Source of the DNA: Cohnella sp. OV330
Lineage (GTDB): Bacteria > Bacillota > Bacilli > Paenibacillales > Paenibacillaceae
Length of the DNA stretch: 64,000 bases
NCBI RefSeq assembly: GCF_900112065.1
Contig: NZ_FOKE01000005.1
Span: 186,001 to 250,000, forward strand
Direction of reading: 5' to 3'
Below are positions 52,587 to 61,428 of the stretch, one piece after another. Numbering within the stretch: position 1 is the first letter of the stretch; the number at the start of each line of letters is the position of its first letter. The notes beneath the pieces were generated by a model. The model saw only the letters and a program-made list of their open reading frames with translations, did not search any database and was not told the DNA's origin. The translations under genes and the position numbers were made by a program.

Positions 52587-52787
52587 TTACTTCAGGTTAG
52601 CCAGTTGCTGCTTCATGCGGCGAACGTCGCCGTCCGCGAGCAGCGGCTGCGTGCCCAGAACGCGCTTTTGGCGGCCGGACTTGTGGGACAGCAAGTGGTT
52701 CTTATAAGCCTTGAAACGCTTGACCTTGCCGGTACCGGTGATCTTGAAACGGTCCTTCAGGCTGCTGTGGGTTTTCATCTTAGGCAT
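52587..52787 (-). CDS. rpmI: 50S ribosomal protein L35
   Basis: 66 residues. MPKMKTHSSLKDRFKITGTGKVK is the conserved L35 N-terminus and the remaining sequence is typical. Located between infC and rplT in the usual order, 18 bp after infC. AGGAGG lies upstream of the ATG. Confidence 0.98.
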   Translation of the reverse strand: MPKMKTHSSLKDRFKITGTGKVKRFKAYKNHLLSHKSGRQKRVLGTQPLLADGDVRRMKQQLANLK

Positions 52788-52805
52788 CTGTATTTCCTCC
52801 TGTCG

Positions 52806-53327
52806 TCAGTGGGTGGCCTTGGGGGCCAGAATCATAATCATGCTGCGGCCTTCGAGCTTCGGCACGCGTTCGATGACGCACAGGTCTTCGCCCGTGGCTT
52901 CGGCAGCGACGCGCTCGAGGATCTTCTGGCCGATGTTGGAGTGCGCAATCTCACGACCGCGGAACCGCACGGAGCACTTGACCTTGTCGCCTTCTTTAAG
53001 AAACTTGATCACGTTGCGCATCTTGGTCTGATAGTCATGCTCGTCGATATTCGCACGGAACCAGACTTCCTTCAGATCGACGATCTTCTGATTCTTCCGG
53101 GCTTCCTTCTCTTTCTTCTGCTGCTCGTAGCGGAATTTGCCGTAGTCCATGATGCGACATACGGGCGGCTTCGCTTGCGGAGCTACATTGACCAGATCGA
53201 GATTGGCGTCGATCGCCATCTGCATCGCTTCCCTGAACGGCTTGATGCCGATCTGTTCGCCTTCAGCGCCTACCAGACGGACTTCCTTCGCCCGGATTTC
53301 CTCATTGATTTGATGATCCTTGCTAAT
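52806..53327 (-). CDS. infC: Translation initiation factor IF-3 (AUU start)
   Basis: 173 residues. The N-terminal domain begins SKDHQINEEIRAKEVRLVGAEG and the C-terminal domain includes DEHDYQTKMRNVIKFLKEGDKVK. IF-3 keeps 30S subunits free and checks the start codon. No ATG fits the N-terminus: the only in-frame start placed after a good ribosome site (GGAGGTG, 7 nt) is ATT at 53325-53327. An AUU start is the well-known way IF-3 limits its own synthesis. Reading from the ATG at 53225 would lose 34 conserved residues. Confidence 0.96.
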   Translation of the reverse strand: MSKDHQINEEIRAKEVRLVGAEGEQIGIKPFREAMQMAIDANLDLVNVAPQAKPPVCRIMDYGKFRYEQQKKEKEARKNQKIVDLKEVWFRANIDEHDYQTKMRNVIKFLKEGDKVKCSVRFRGREIAHSNIGQKILERVAAEATGEDLCVIERVPKLEGRSMIMILAPKATH

Positions 53328-53396
53328 AACGTTCCACCTCCATTAATGGAAAAAGGTCGTCGTTGCAACCTGGGCAACCAATAGGTCAAGAAGAAC

Positions 53397-53572
53397 ATAA
53401 AAAATGCGGGCCTTTTCGCCCGCATTCCGCTCGCTAACGTTGGATGGCCGCCGGCTGCGAGAAAGCTCGCACGGTCGGACCGGATACGTAGGCTACGCTG
53501 ACCAGCCGGCGTCAGCCGAACAGGTGAGAAGCGGGTGCTTCTTCTTGATAGCACTGTTATTTAAACAGTTAC
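53397..53572 (-). promoter_or_regulatory. infC operon leader with attenuator (L20-leader type)
   Basis: A leader of about 245 nt precedes infC. An intrinsic terminator sits in it: AATGCGGGC, loop, GCCCGCATT, then UUUU (53397-53426), about 70 nt upstream of the AUU start. Upstream is another hairpin (ACTGTT/AACAGT, 53552-53569). The position and terminator match leaders in which L20 binding promotes premature termination. The L20-binding pseudo-rRNA fold was not modelled. Confidence 0.75.
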
Positions 53573-53578
53573 CGAACT

Positions 53579-53607
53579 ACTATAGCACGCCCTGCCGGGC
53601 ATGTCAA
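53579..53607 (-). promoter_or_regulatory. Sigma-A promoter of infC-rpmI-rplT
   Basis: Perfect TTGACA (53602-53607), 17-bp spacer, TATAGT (53579-53584) on the minus strand. Transcription should start near 53572. Confidence 0.9.
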
Positions 53608-53679
53608 ACGAATCTCGTCCCGGCAGGACGGACGGCGCCTTCGCGTCACGAGGGCGTTTTTGGGCCCCGCGCCTGCAAA

Positions 53680-54918
53680 CTACATTTGCTTGCCTTGCAC
53701 TTCCTCCAGGCGAAGCACGCGCGTGTGCTCCGTGTGGCTCCACTGCTTGTTGTTCTGGGTGAAGAACGCCCAGAACGTCACCGGCCACCAGGAGAAGAAG
53801 AAAATCGGGAACGTGATCAGCCTGAAGTACAGCTTCCAGCTGACCTTCTCGAGCAGCATCGACAGCGGCAGCTGCGCGTAGATGTACAGCGAGATCGGTA
53901 CCGCGATCCAGGCCGGCGCGACCGAGTAGATCGAATCGAAATGCGGCGAACCCGGCAGCAGCAAATCGAACCAGAGCGTGAACGTCAGCAAGAAGCCCAT
54001 CAAAAAGTTGTACGCGTTAAAAATATAAATGGCGGCGTCGATCTTCACCCAGCTCCGCTCGCGGATGCCCTGCCACAGCGTGGGCAGCATATAGCGGCGC
54101 GTGATGTCGAAGTGTCCCTGCATCCAGCGCAGGCGCTGGCGCGAGGACGCGCGGAACGTGATCGGCTTCTCGTCGTAGACGCGGGCGTCGAAGTTGAACT
54201 TCGGCTTGATGCCGCGCTGGATGCAGCGCACCGTGAACTCGAGATCCTCGACGAGACTCGTCGCGCCCCAGCCCATTTCCTTGAGCAGCTTGGTCTCGAA
54301 CGTCATGCCCGTGCCGCCGAGGAAGTTCGACAGGCCGAGATTGTAACGCGGCAGCTGCCAGAGACGGTTGCAGAACCAATAGTTGATGCCGTTGGCGGCG
54401 CTAACCCAGCTGTCATGCGGGTTTTTCGTGTCCAGGTAGCCCTGGATGACGCGGTGCCCGTTGCACAGATCCTCGTTCATGTACTGCAGGAAATCGGTGG
54501 CGACCAAGTTGTCGGCGTCGAACATGACGATGGCGTCGTATTGGCGTGGCCGCTTCCACAGCTCCTTCAGCATCCATTCGATCGCGAAGCCCTTGCCCCG
54601 CTGCGCGGGATTGTTGCGTTCGCAGGCGTAGACGCCTTCATAGCCGCGTACGATCTTGGCCGTGCCGTCCGTGCAGTTGTCGCAGATGACGAAAATGTCG
54701 AACAGTTCTCGCGGGTATTTCATTTTCAGCAAATTCTCGATTAGGGCGCCGACGACGGCTTCTTCGTTGTGAGCGGCCACAAGAAGGGCGAACGACTTGG
54801 TCGGCTTGTGCGTGATGGTCTCCTTCTTGCGGTACCAGCCGAAGAAGGACAAGATCACTTGGTAGGCTCCGATCAGGAAAAAGAACACCTGAACGCCGAG
54901 CAGCAGGTTGTTGAACAT
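53680..54918 (-). CDS. Membrane-bound family 2 glycosyltransferase
   Basis: 412 residues. One N-terminal helix is followed by a GT-A domain and three to four C-terminal helices, the layout of processive synthases such as cellulose, hyaluronan or poly-GlcNAc enzymes. Catalytic motifs: the first Asp in DNCTDGT, the DAD motif in MFDADN, the acid pair in LVEDLEF, and QRLRW as the QxxRW product-binding motif. It adds sugars to a growing polymer or lipid at the inner face of the membrane. It is a lone gene. The product is unknown. Confidence 0.9.
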   Translation of the reverse strand: MFNNLLLGVQVFFFLIGAYQVILSFFGWYRKKETITHKPTKSFALLVAAHNEEAVVGALIENLLKMKYPRELFDIFVICDNCTDGTAKIVRGYEGVYACERNNPAQRGKGFAIEWMLKELWKRPRQYDAIVMFDADNLVATDFLQYMNEDLCNGHRVIQGYLDTKNPHDSWVSAANGINYWFCNRLWQLPRYNLGLSNFLGGTGMTFETKLLKEMGWGATSLVEDLEFTVRCIQRGIKPKFNFDARVYDEKPITFRASSRQRLRWMQGHFDITRRYMLPTLWQGIRERSWVKIDAAIYIFNAYNFLMGFLLTFTLWFDLLLPGSPHFDSIYSVAPAWIAVPISLYIYAQLPLSMLLEKVSWKLYFRLITFPIFFFSWWPVTFWAFFTQNNKQWSHTEHTRVLRLEEVQGKQM

Positions 54919-55468
54919 ATGCGGTATTACCCCCTGGACCCCTATTTTTCATGATTTCTCTGTTTGTGCAATCAAGCTCGGAGAGTCCGAAAGCATACGC
55001 TTGATTGTCTTACCTTCGGTTCGCTTTGTCAAAACCGACAGACTGCCGTATCCGGCGCTATCGGACCGGATAGGCGGATTAAACCGCAATCAATCTTCCC
55101 ATGTTCCCGAATGCTTCCTCATATCCTCTCCTTGCGCCCGGTTGCTCCGTTTCAGCGACTGCAGTCTCATCCGGTCCCCGTTTTCGACGGCAACCGCGGC
55201 AGGCGGGCTTGGATGCGATTTCCCGTTGCGCGCAAATATCTCCATAGAAGTGTACCCATACGTCCGGTCATGTTAAACGGCCCGATCTCGCCAAAGACGA
55301 AGCGGTGCTTCCGCGGTCTCGGCATCCCTCCTCCCGATCTGTATTTCGCCGATACGGCGGTCCAAAGACGGATTTTCTTAAGACCATGGATAGTCGTCCC
55401 TTTTATAAGACGGAAACCGAGGCGCGCGGGTTTCCGGTTAATCGGTACTATTTTTGTAACCGCGTCGG
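54919..55468. other. Gap with two strong inverted repeats, no gene
   Basis: The 635-bp divergent region between the glycosyltransferase and the chemoreceptor. Arms CAATCAAGC (54969-54977) and GCTTGATTG (54999-55007) form one hairpin. Arms GCC-G-TATCCGG (55045-55055) and CCGGATA-GGC (55066-55075) form a second, with TATCCGG/CCGGATA pairing exactly. No riboswitch consensus was recognised on either strand. A 53-codon minus-strand frame at 55167 is discussed under rejected items. Confidence 0.5.
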
Positions 55469-55498
55469 TTGGAAATGATGTCCAAATTCGAATATAAT
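55469..55498 (+). promoter_or_regulatory. Candidate promoter of chemoreceptor gene
   Basis: A perfect TATAAT (55493-55498) with a poor TTGGAA -35 at 18 bp. The start codon follows 55 bp later. Confidence 0.5.
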
Positions 55499-55553
55499 GT
55501 CGATAGAAGATGTCCGAAGTCCTAGTTTCTTTGTCATAAGGAGGAGAATAAAC

Positions 55554-57305
55554 TTGCGTTTTGTTCATTCGTGGCGGAGGTCGATCCGTCTTAAGCTCAT
55601 TCCTTTGTTTCTGCTGACGCTGATTATTCCCGTATCCGCGCTCGGCCTCGTCAGTTATAAGATCTACGACGACGAATCGGGCCGGCTCATCGAGAAGAAC
55701 CTGAAAAATCTCGTCAACATGGCCGCAAGCATCACGGAAGGCTTCGAGACAGAGGCCGCAAGCGGCCGCATGGGAGCCGCCGAAGCCCAGGAATACGTCA
55801 AGGAACAGCTGATCGGCGTCAAGACGGGAGATACGCGCGCCATCACCAAGGCTTTCGATCTGGGCGAGAACGGCTACTTTTTTATATTGAACGAGCAAGG
55901 CGACCTGCTCGGCCATCCGCTGCTCGAAGGCCAGAACATCATCGATAAGAAAACGAGCTCCGGCTTCTATTACATAAAAGACATGATCGCCAAAAGCATG
56001 CAGGGAGGCGGCTTCACGCTTTACGACTGGCCGCTCCCGAATTCGGAAAAGGAAGCCCAGAAGATCACGTATGCCATGCAGGTGCCCGGCGAATGGGGCT
56101 GGATCGTCGCGGCCGGCTCCTATATGAAAGATTACAATTCGGGCGAAGGCCATATTCTGAACGCCATCTGGATCACCGTCGCGGTCTGCTGGCTCGTCTT
56201 CGCGCCATTCCTCTTCCTGCTGATCCGCTCGATCGTCACGCCTATCAAGCGAATCACGAGCGAAGCCGCCCGTATGGCGTCGGGCGATTTGAGCCGACTG
56301 GATCTCGTCGTTCGCAACCGGGACGAGATCGGCGAGCTGGCAAGCTCCTTCAGACAGATGCACGACAATCTTAGGGACATCGTCGGCACGCTGCTCGCGA
56401 ACGCCGACCGGCTGAACGCCGCGTCGAACAACATGAACCTCGCCGTCTCGGAGACGACCCTGGCCGGCAGGCAGATGGCTCTGGCGGCGCAGGAGATCGC
56501 CTCCGGCAACGAAACGCAGGCGCGCGCGGCCGCGGAAAGTTCGCAGTCGATGGAGGAAATGACGCAGGGTATCCAGCGCATCGCGGACACGTCGTCCGAA
56601 GCGTTCGGGTCGTCGGAGACGACCCTGCTCGAAGCGGTCGAAGGCAACCGGCTCCTGCAGACGACCGACGCCAAGATGGGCGCGATCAGCGACACGACCG
56701 GACAACTATCCGGCATTTTGGACCGGCTGACGGAGCGCTCCTCGCAGATCGGCGGCGTCGCCGAAGCCATCGCGGAGCTGGCCGGCCAGACGAATCTGCT
56801 CGCGCTCAACGCTTCGATCGAGGCCGCCCGCGCAGGCGAAGAAGGCAAAGGCTTCGCCGTCGTCGCCGCCGAAGTCAAAAAGCTGGCGCAGCGCTCCAGC
56901 GACTCCGCTGCCGAGGTCGCCGAACTCATTCGGACCGTGCGAACGGACGTGTCCGCGGCGGGGGCGACGATGGAGCTGAACCAGCGGGCGGTCGAAGCGG
57001 GCGTTCAGGCGCTCGCGCTCACCGGCGAATCGTTCGCCGCCATCGTCAAGGCCACGCAGAGCGTGGCGAAGCAGATCCAAGAGTCGTCTTCCGCCGCCCA
57101 GCAGATGGCGGCGAGCTCCGAGGAGATGGCCGCGTCGATGCAGGAGATGGATCGCGTCGCCGGACACGCCAACGAGCTGGCGCAGACGATATCCGCCGCC
57201 ACCGAAGAGCAGCTCGCGGAGATGGAGGCGCTGAGCGCGTCCGCCGAATCGCTGCGCGCCTTGGCGTCGGACCTGCAACTGATGGCGCACAAGTTTAAGC
57301 TGTAA
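55554..57305 (+). CDS. Methyl-accepting chemotaxis protein
   Basis: 583 residues. Helix 1 ([22 protein letters not shown]), an extracellular single-Cache domain (about 45-205, with [22 protein letters not shown]), helix 2, HAMP (about 240-295) and a long signalling domain whose hairpin tip is [29 protein letters not shown]. It transmits ligand binding to CheA/CheW at the pole. The start is TTG 55554, 8 nt after AAGGAGG; the upstream ATG at 55497 overlaps the promoter. Ligand unknown; the Cache type often binds small carboxylates. Confidence 0.94.
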   Translation: MRFVHSWRRSIRLKLIPLFLLTLIIPVSALGLVSYKIYDDESGRLIEKNLKNLVNMAASITEGFETEAASGRMGAAEAQEYVKEQLIGVKTGDTRAITKAFDLGENGYFFILNEQGDLLGHPLLEGQNIIDKKTSSGFYYIKDMIAKSMQGGGFTLYDWPLPNSEKEAQKITYAMQVPGEWGWIVAAGSYMKDYNSGEGHILNAIWITVAVCWLVFAPFLFLLIRSIVTPIKRITSEAARMASGDLSRLDLVVRNRDEIGELASSFRQMHDNLRDIVGTLLANADRLNAASNNMNLAVSETTLAGRQMALAAQEIASGNETQARAAAESSQSMEEMTQGIQRIADTSSEAFGSSETTLLEAVEGNRLLQTTDAKMGAISDTTGQLSGILDRLTERSSQIGGVAEAIAELAGQTNLLALNASIEAARAGEEGKGFAVVAAEVKKLAQRSSDSAAEVAELIRTVRTDVSAAGATMELNQRAVEAGVQALALTGESFAAIVKATQSVAKQIQESSSAAQQMAASSEEMAASMQEMDRVAGHANELAQTISAATEEQLAEMEALSASAESLRALASDLQLMAHKFKL

Positions 57306-57363
57306 ATGAGTTGAGACCGAGCCTTGGGAGACGAGATCGACCTCCAGGCCCGAGTCGCCTCAG

Positions 57364-57414
57364 CAAAAAGGGATGTCCTTCTGGTCCGCATGGACCTCGG
57401 AGACATCCCTTTTG
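57364..57414. terminator. Bidirectional terminator between chemoreceptor and trmB
   Basis: 12-bp arms AAAAGGGATGTC (57366-57377) and its complement (57402-57413), with A-run and T-run at the two ends so that it can serve both converging genes. Confidence 0.85.
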
Positions 57415-57439
57415 CGTCGTCGGTTGTTTAATCCGCCTG

Positions 57440-58240
57440 CTATTCGTCCGACTCCTGCTCCTCGTCCGCGTCTCCGGCGACGGCCAGCCCGGACTTGCGT
57501 CGCGCCAGCGCCTCTTCGGCGCGGCGCTCCTGGTCCGCGTGCTCGGCGTCCAGCCGCTCGCGGTGTTCGGCAAGCGCGCGCGCGCCGATGACGGCCTCGA
57601 GCCTGTAGATCGGTTGGCCCAGGCCCACGAACTTCGTCTCGTACTCCGTCATGACGAGGTCCTCGCGCAGCTCGTCCCGATGCAGGTGAAGCGAGACGTT
57701 GCGGAGCTGGAGCCCCGAATCCGCGAAGCTGTTCAGCGAAAATTCGAACAAGCTGAGCGAGTCGGTCTTAAAATGAATCTCGCCGATGTCCGACAGCAAC
57801 CGCTTGTACCTCATCAGGAACAGCGGGTGCGTGAGCCGGCGCTTGCCGTGCTTGCTTTTGGGCCACGGGTCGCTGAAATTCAGATAGATCCGCGTCAGCT
57901 CGCCCGGCTCGAACATATCTTCGAGAAACTCCGCGTTGCCGCGGACAAGCGCCAGATTGGGCACGCGCTCCTCGCCCTTTTCCCGCCATACCGCGCGCGC
58001 CTTCTCGCTGCCGCGCTGCAGCAGCTCGTCGAACATATCCATGCCGATATAGTTGATTTCCGGATTCCTCGCGCTCATCTGGGTGATGAACCGGCCTTTG
58101 CCCATGCCGATCTCGATCATGATCGGACGGTCGTTGCCGAAAAATTCGTGCCAGCGCCCCTTCAGCTTCTCAGGCTCCAGCACCACCAGATCGGCCTGCG
58201 CCTCGAGTCCTTGCTTAAATTTCCTGCCGCGCAATCGCAT
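57440..58240 (-). CDS. trmB: tRNA (guanine-N7-)-methyltransferase
   Basis: 266 residues. It methylates G46 of tRNA with SAM. The SAM loop is IEIGMGKGRFITQM, NYIGMDMFDELLQRG follows, the catalytic Asp is in LNFSDPWPKSKHGKRRL, and TEYETKFVGLGQPIYRLEA is the C-terminal signature. A charged tail of about 45 residues (ERLDAEHADQERRAEEAL and on) extends past the usual end. ATG 58240 has GGAGG 6 nt upstream. Gene faces the chemoreceptor gene. Confidence 0.96.
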   Translation of the reverse strand: MRLRGRKFKQGLEAQADLVVLEPEKLKGRWHEFFGNDRPIMIEIGMGKGRFITQMSARNPEINYIGMDMFDELLQRGSEKARAVWREKGEERVPNLALVRGNAEFLEDMFEPGELTRIYLNFSDPWPKSKHGKRRLTHPLFLMRYKRLLSDIGEIHFKTDSLSLFEFSLNSFADSGLQLRNVSLHLHRDELREDLVMTEYETKFVGLGQPIYRLEAVIGARALAEHRERLDAEHADQERRAEEALARRKSGLAVAGDADEEQESDE

Positions 58241-58327
58241 GTAGATCCTCCCGTATCGCCGATAATAAAACCGTGCCGCATCCATTGTGCAGGCTCCGGC
58301 CTGCTTTGTAAAGCCGTTTGCGCGCCG

Positions 58328-59158
58328 CTATCGGGCGGCGTCCGCGATTTCCTGCCTGATTTTATTCGTGTTCTCTTCATGATACTTGCGTTGATTCCGC
58401 GGAAAAGGCGCATCGGCGATCAGGCGAGCCGTCCCCTCCTCGTCTCCGGCTTCGACCAGTCGGCGAAGCTCGCGAACGTAGCGCAGATCCGCGTCCCTTC
58501 GCGCCCGCATAAGCGCCGGGTCGCTCGACGGCGAGCCGTGCCCCGGCACGAAGAGCTTGATGTCGTGGCGGCTCTCGATCGCGTCGAATTTGAGGAGCGT
58601 CTCCTCGTAACTTGCGCTGTCGTGGAAGATGAACGGGAACTCGGCGTCCGACAAATAATCGCCTAATATCAACACGCCGTACGGCTCCACGACCGTCATC
58701 ATGCCGTCCGCGTTGTGGCCGGGCGCCTGGTAACAGACGAGCCTCGCGTCTCCGAGCTGCAGAACCGAGCCGTCGCCGTCCATCGGATGGTCCGCCTTCG
58801 GATAGGCGATCTCGTAATTTCTTTTCAAATAATATTTGTCGTCGAAGTCCCGGATCTGGTCCAAATTCCGCTCGCGCTCGGCGGCGGGGCTTCGGGCGAA
58901 GCTGCCGCTCGCGACGACGACGGCCTCGGGGAACGCCCGCCAGCCGATAATATGGTCGAAGTCCGAATGCGTGAATAGCAGCACGACCTTACGATCTCCC
59001 CGCACGCGCTCCACGTACGCGCGGATCTCTTCGACCTCCCGGGGCAGCCAGCAAGGATCCGCCACCACGACATGCGTATCCGTCACGACGACGGTCGAGG
59101 TTGTCCGGTACAGGTCGCTCTCGAATACTTTTACCGCTCCGTCATCTATCCTCAGCAT
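58328..59158 (-). CDS. Metallo-beta-lactamase-fold hydrolase
   Basis: 276 residues. The metal motif is THSDFDHIIGW, where HxDxDH is the expected layout, and later ligands are in APGHNADG, LGDYLSD and VPGHGSPS. No signal peptide is present, so it acts in the cytosol. Substrates in this superfamily range from thioesters to lactones and cannot be assigned here. The C-terminal helical extension (DADLRYVRELRRLVEAGDEEG) is basic. It lies 87 bp upstream of trmB on the same strand. Confidence 0.88.
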   Translation of the reverse strand: MLRIDDGAVKVFESDLYRTTSTVVVTDTHVVVADPCWLPREVEEIRAYVERVRGDRKVVLLFTHSDFDHIIGWRAFPEAVVVASGSFARSPAAERERNLDQIRDFDDKYYLKRNYEIAYPKADHPMDGDGSVLQLGDARLVCYQAPGHNADGMMTVVEPYGVLILGDYLSDAEFPFIFHDSASYEETLLKFDAIESRHDIKLFVPGHGSPSSDPALMRARRDADLRYVRELRRLVEAGDEEGTARLIADAPFPRNQRKYHEENTNKIRQEIADAAR

Positions 59159-59255
59159 CCCTCGTCCTCCTTAAACCTTCCAGCTTCAGTATAAGTCAAG
59201 CGCGGTTGCCGAGGAAGAACAAGCCTTGCCGTCGCATTAGCCGAAGCCCGTAACG

Positions 59256-59295
59256 GAAATAAGACCGCCTTCCCCAAGTCGGGGACAGGCGGTCT
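59256..59295 (-). terminator. Terminator after 65-aa gene
   Basis: Nested stem AGACCGCC/GGCGGTCT with inner TCCCC/GGGGA, followed on the minus strand by UUAUUU. Confidence 0.75.
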
Positions 59296-59313
59296 ATAAA
59301 AGTCTGCGTCGGA

Positions 59314-59511
59314 TTAGTTCAGCGGACGGTTCTCTTCGATATGGTAATGGACTTCGATCGCTTCCTGCAGCTTCTTCTTCGCGGAGGCGCCGACATTGTG
59401 GTTGTTGTTGAACTTGACGCCTGCCAGCGCCATCATTTCTTTGACCGTGAGCTCTACCTTCATCGTATCGTCGCCTTGCGGAATACGTACGGACGTGTTC
59501 ATGGACTTCAC
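59314..59511 (-). CDS. Small protein of unknown function (65 aa)
   Basis: MKSMNTSVRIPQGDDTMKVE opens the protein; the core VKEMMALAGVKFNNNHNVG is followed by a charged helix (AKKKLQEAIEVHYHIEEN). No family is recognised. The start is unsure: GTG 59511, ATG 59502 and ATG 59463 are in frame and none has a strong ribosome site; AGAAAG precedes the first. A good promoter, a dyad leader and a terminator frame it, which supports a real gene. Confidence 0.65.
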   Translation of the reverse strand: MKSMNTSVRIPQGDDTMKVELTVKEMMALAGVKFNNNHNVGASAKKKLQEAIEVHYHIEENRPLN

Positions 59512-59591
59512 TCGCTTTCTGAAAAATAAGATGGGTCTAGCTTATCCGCACATTTGCGACTGTATCCGACAGACGTCTAATTTGTGTTGAT

Positions 59592-59615
59592 GTCAGATTT
59601 GTTTGTTGATCTGAC
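59592..59615. promoter_or_regulatory. Dyad in leader of 65-aa gene
   Basis: GTCAGAT and ATCTGAC are 10 nt apart, just downstream of the predicted transcription start of the small gene. It could be an operator or a leader hairpin. Confidence 0.45.
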
Positions 59616-59623
59616 GCACTTTT

Positions 59624-59653
59624 AATATAACACGTTCATGTTAGGTTTGACAA
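59624..59653 (-). promoter_or_regulatory. Promoter of 65-aa gene
   Basis: TTGTCA (59648-59653), 18-bp spacer, TATATT (59624-59629) on the minus strand. Lies in the 311-bp divergent gap before ytqA; no clear plus-strand promoter was found there, only a TAAAAT near 59719. Confidence 0.6.
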
Positions 59654-59822
59654 GAAGGCGAGCGCCTTAAAGCCACCTTTTTTCGAGAAAACTTCTTTAT
59701 CGAAAATCGGCAACGCTGTAAAATGAATCGATGAAAATGGTATGCCGGGGCATTTTCAGCTACAATAGAAGAAGCCTAAGCAATCCGACTAAAGATTAGC
59801 GCACAAGGAGCGGCGAACGAAC

Positions 59823-60791
59823 ATGCCGATCATCGAAAATACAGCAGGCGCAGCCATCCCGCCAACGGAATGGAGCGGCAAACGGTTCCATACGTGGAAT
59901 CACGAGATGAGGCGCCAGTTTGGCACGAAGGTATTCAAGGTCATGCTGGACGCGGGCTTCACCTGCCCGAACCGAGACGGCTCGATCGCGGCAGGCGGCT
60001 GCACGTTCTGCAGCGCGCGGGGCTCGGGCGACTTCGCGGGCAGCCGCCGGCAGGATCTCGTCACCCAATTCAATACGATCCGGGACCGGCAGCATCTCAA
60101 ATGGCCGGAGGCCAAGTACATCGGCTACTTCCAGGCCTATACGAATACGTACGCCCCGCTTGCTACGCTGAAGGAATACTACGAGGTCATTCTAGAGCAG
60201 CCCGGACTCGTCGGCCTCTCCATCGCCACGCGCCCGGACTGTCTGCCCGACGACGTCGTCGACTATCTGGCGGAGCTGAACGAGCGGACGTACCTTTGGG
60301 TCGAGATGGGCTTGCAGACGGTGCACGAGAGCACGTCGACGCTCATCAATCGCGCGCACGATACGGCCTGCTATCTCGACGCCGTCGAGCGTCTCCGGGC
60401 GCGCGGCATCCGGGTATGCACGCATATCATCTACGGCCTTCCCGGCGAGGACGAGGCGATGATGATGGAGACGCTGCGGCAGACGGCGGCGATGGACGTG
60501 CAGGGCATCAAGATCCACCTCCTTCATCTCATGCGCAAGACGCCGATGGTGCGGCAGTGGCGCGACGGCCTGCTTCGCTTCCTTGAAATGGATGAGTACG
60601 TGAAGCTGATCGTCGACTCGCTGGAGCTGCTCCCGCCGGAGATGATCGTCCACCGCCTGACCGGAGACGCGCCGCGCGATCTCTTGATCGGGCCGATGTG
60701 GAGCCTGAACAAATGGGAAGTGCTGAACGCCATCGACGCGGAGCTGATGCGGCGCGGCAGCTGGCAGGGTAAGCACTGGAAGGGACGCTGA
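59823..60791 (+). CDS. ytqA: YtqA-family radical SAM protein (tRNA wobble uridine modification)
   Basis: 322 residues. The iron-sulfur Cys motif is CPNRDGSIAAGGCTFC (Cys, 11 residues, then CTFC), typical of the TIGR01212 family. EMGLQTVHESTSTLINRAHD and THIIYGLPGEDEAMMMETLR are later radical-SAM motifs. YtqA has been linked in B. subtilis to conversion of the cmnm5 side chain at tRNA U34, acting before the YtqB methyltransferase; the name MnmL has been used. The gene is 4 bp upstream of the ytqB orthologue, which supports this. GGAGC lies 12 nt before ATG. Confidence 0.9.
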   Translation: MPIIENTAGAAIPPTEWSGKRFHTWNHEMRRQFGTKVFKVMLDAGFTCPNRDGSIAAGGCTFCSARGSGDFAGSRRQDLVTQFNTIRDRQHLKWPEAKYIGYFQAYTNTYAPLATLKEYYEVILEQPGLVGLSIATRPDCLPDDVVDYLAELNERTYLWVEMGLQTVHESTSTLINRAHDTACYLDAVERLRARGIRVCTHIIYGLPGEDEAMMMETLRQTAAMDVQGIKIHLLHLMRKTPMVRQWRDGLLRFLEMDEYVKLIVDSLELLPPEMIVHRLTGDAPRDLLIGPMWSLNKWEVLNAIDAELMRRGSWQGKHWKGR

Positions 60792-60795
60792 CCGC

Positions 60796-61413
60796 ATGGG
60801 CTTCCTATCCGTGCTGACGATGGCGCAGCGGCTGGTGGCCGAGCGCATCGCGCCCGGCGCGACGGTCGTCGACGCCACGGCCGGCGGCGGCGTGGACACG
60901 TTGTTCCTGGCCAGGACCGTCGGCCAGGGCGGGCTGGTGTACGCCTTCGACGTGCAGGAAGAGGCGCTGGCGCGAACGAGGAGGCGGCTGGTCGACGCAG
61001 CCGCTTCGCCGGTCGGCGCCATGGCGGCCGTAGCGCTCGGCGAAGTGGTGCTGCTGCATGCCGGGCATGAAAAGATGGCCGAGCGGGTGCCAGCCGAAGC
61101 GCATGGGCGCGTCCGCGCGATCATGTTCAATCTCGGCTACTTGCCGGGCGGACCGGACAGCGCGGACGGCGCGGGCCCTGTCATCACGAAGCCTGACACG
61201 ACGCTGGCCGCCTTGGATGCCGCCCTTCGCCTGCTCGCGCCGGGCGGCATCGCGACGATCGCCGTCTATCCTGGCCACGAAGGCGGGCAGGACGAGGCGT
61301 CGGCCGTCGGCGACTGGATCGCCGGTCTGCCCGACGAGGCCGTCCAGGCGCTGCTGTACCGCTTTCCCAAGCGGACGGGATCGCCGTATTTGTATGCATT
61401 GGAGAAAAAATAA
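60796..61413 (+). CDS. mnmM: Class I SAM methyltransferase YtqB (MnmM, tRNA nm5s2U methyltransferase)
   Basis: 205 residues. The SAM-binding motif is TVVDATAGGGVDTLFLA, and MFNLGYLPGG is the NxGY catalytic-type motif of the YtqB family. Characterised members methylate 5-aminomethyl(-2-thio)uridine at tRNA position 34. The gene directly follows ytqA, so two successive wobble-base steps are encoded together. The C-terminus FPKRTGSPYLYALEKK is typical. Confidence 0.9.
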   Translation: MGFLSVLTMAQRLVAERIAPGATVVDATAGGGVDTLFLARTVGQGGLVYAFDVQEEALARTRRRLVDAAASPVGAMAAVALGEVVLLHAGHEKMAERVPAEAHGRVRAIMFNLGYLPGGPDSADGAGPVITKPDTTLAALDAALRLLAPGGIATIAVYPGHEGGQDEASAVGDWIAGLPDEAVQALLYRFPKRTGSPYLYALEKK

Positions 61414-61428
61414 AAGGAGGATGCACGC

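Noticed and set aside
55167..55328. Minus-strand frame of 53 codons starting MPRPRKHRFVFGE with a purine-rich sequence before it
   Set aside because: The GGGAGG is only 4 nt from the ATG, the peptide is Arg-rich without a family, and no promoter is seen. Could be revisited if conserved.
55160..55553. Possible c-di-GMP riboswitch before the chemoreceptor
   Set aside because: The conserved GEMM core could not be found on either strand.
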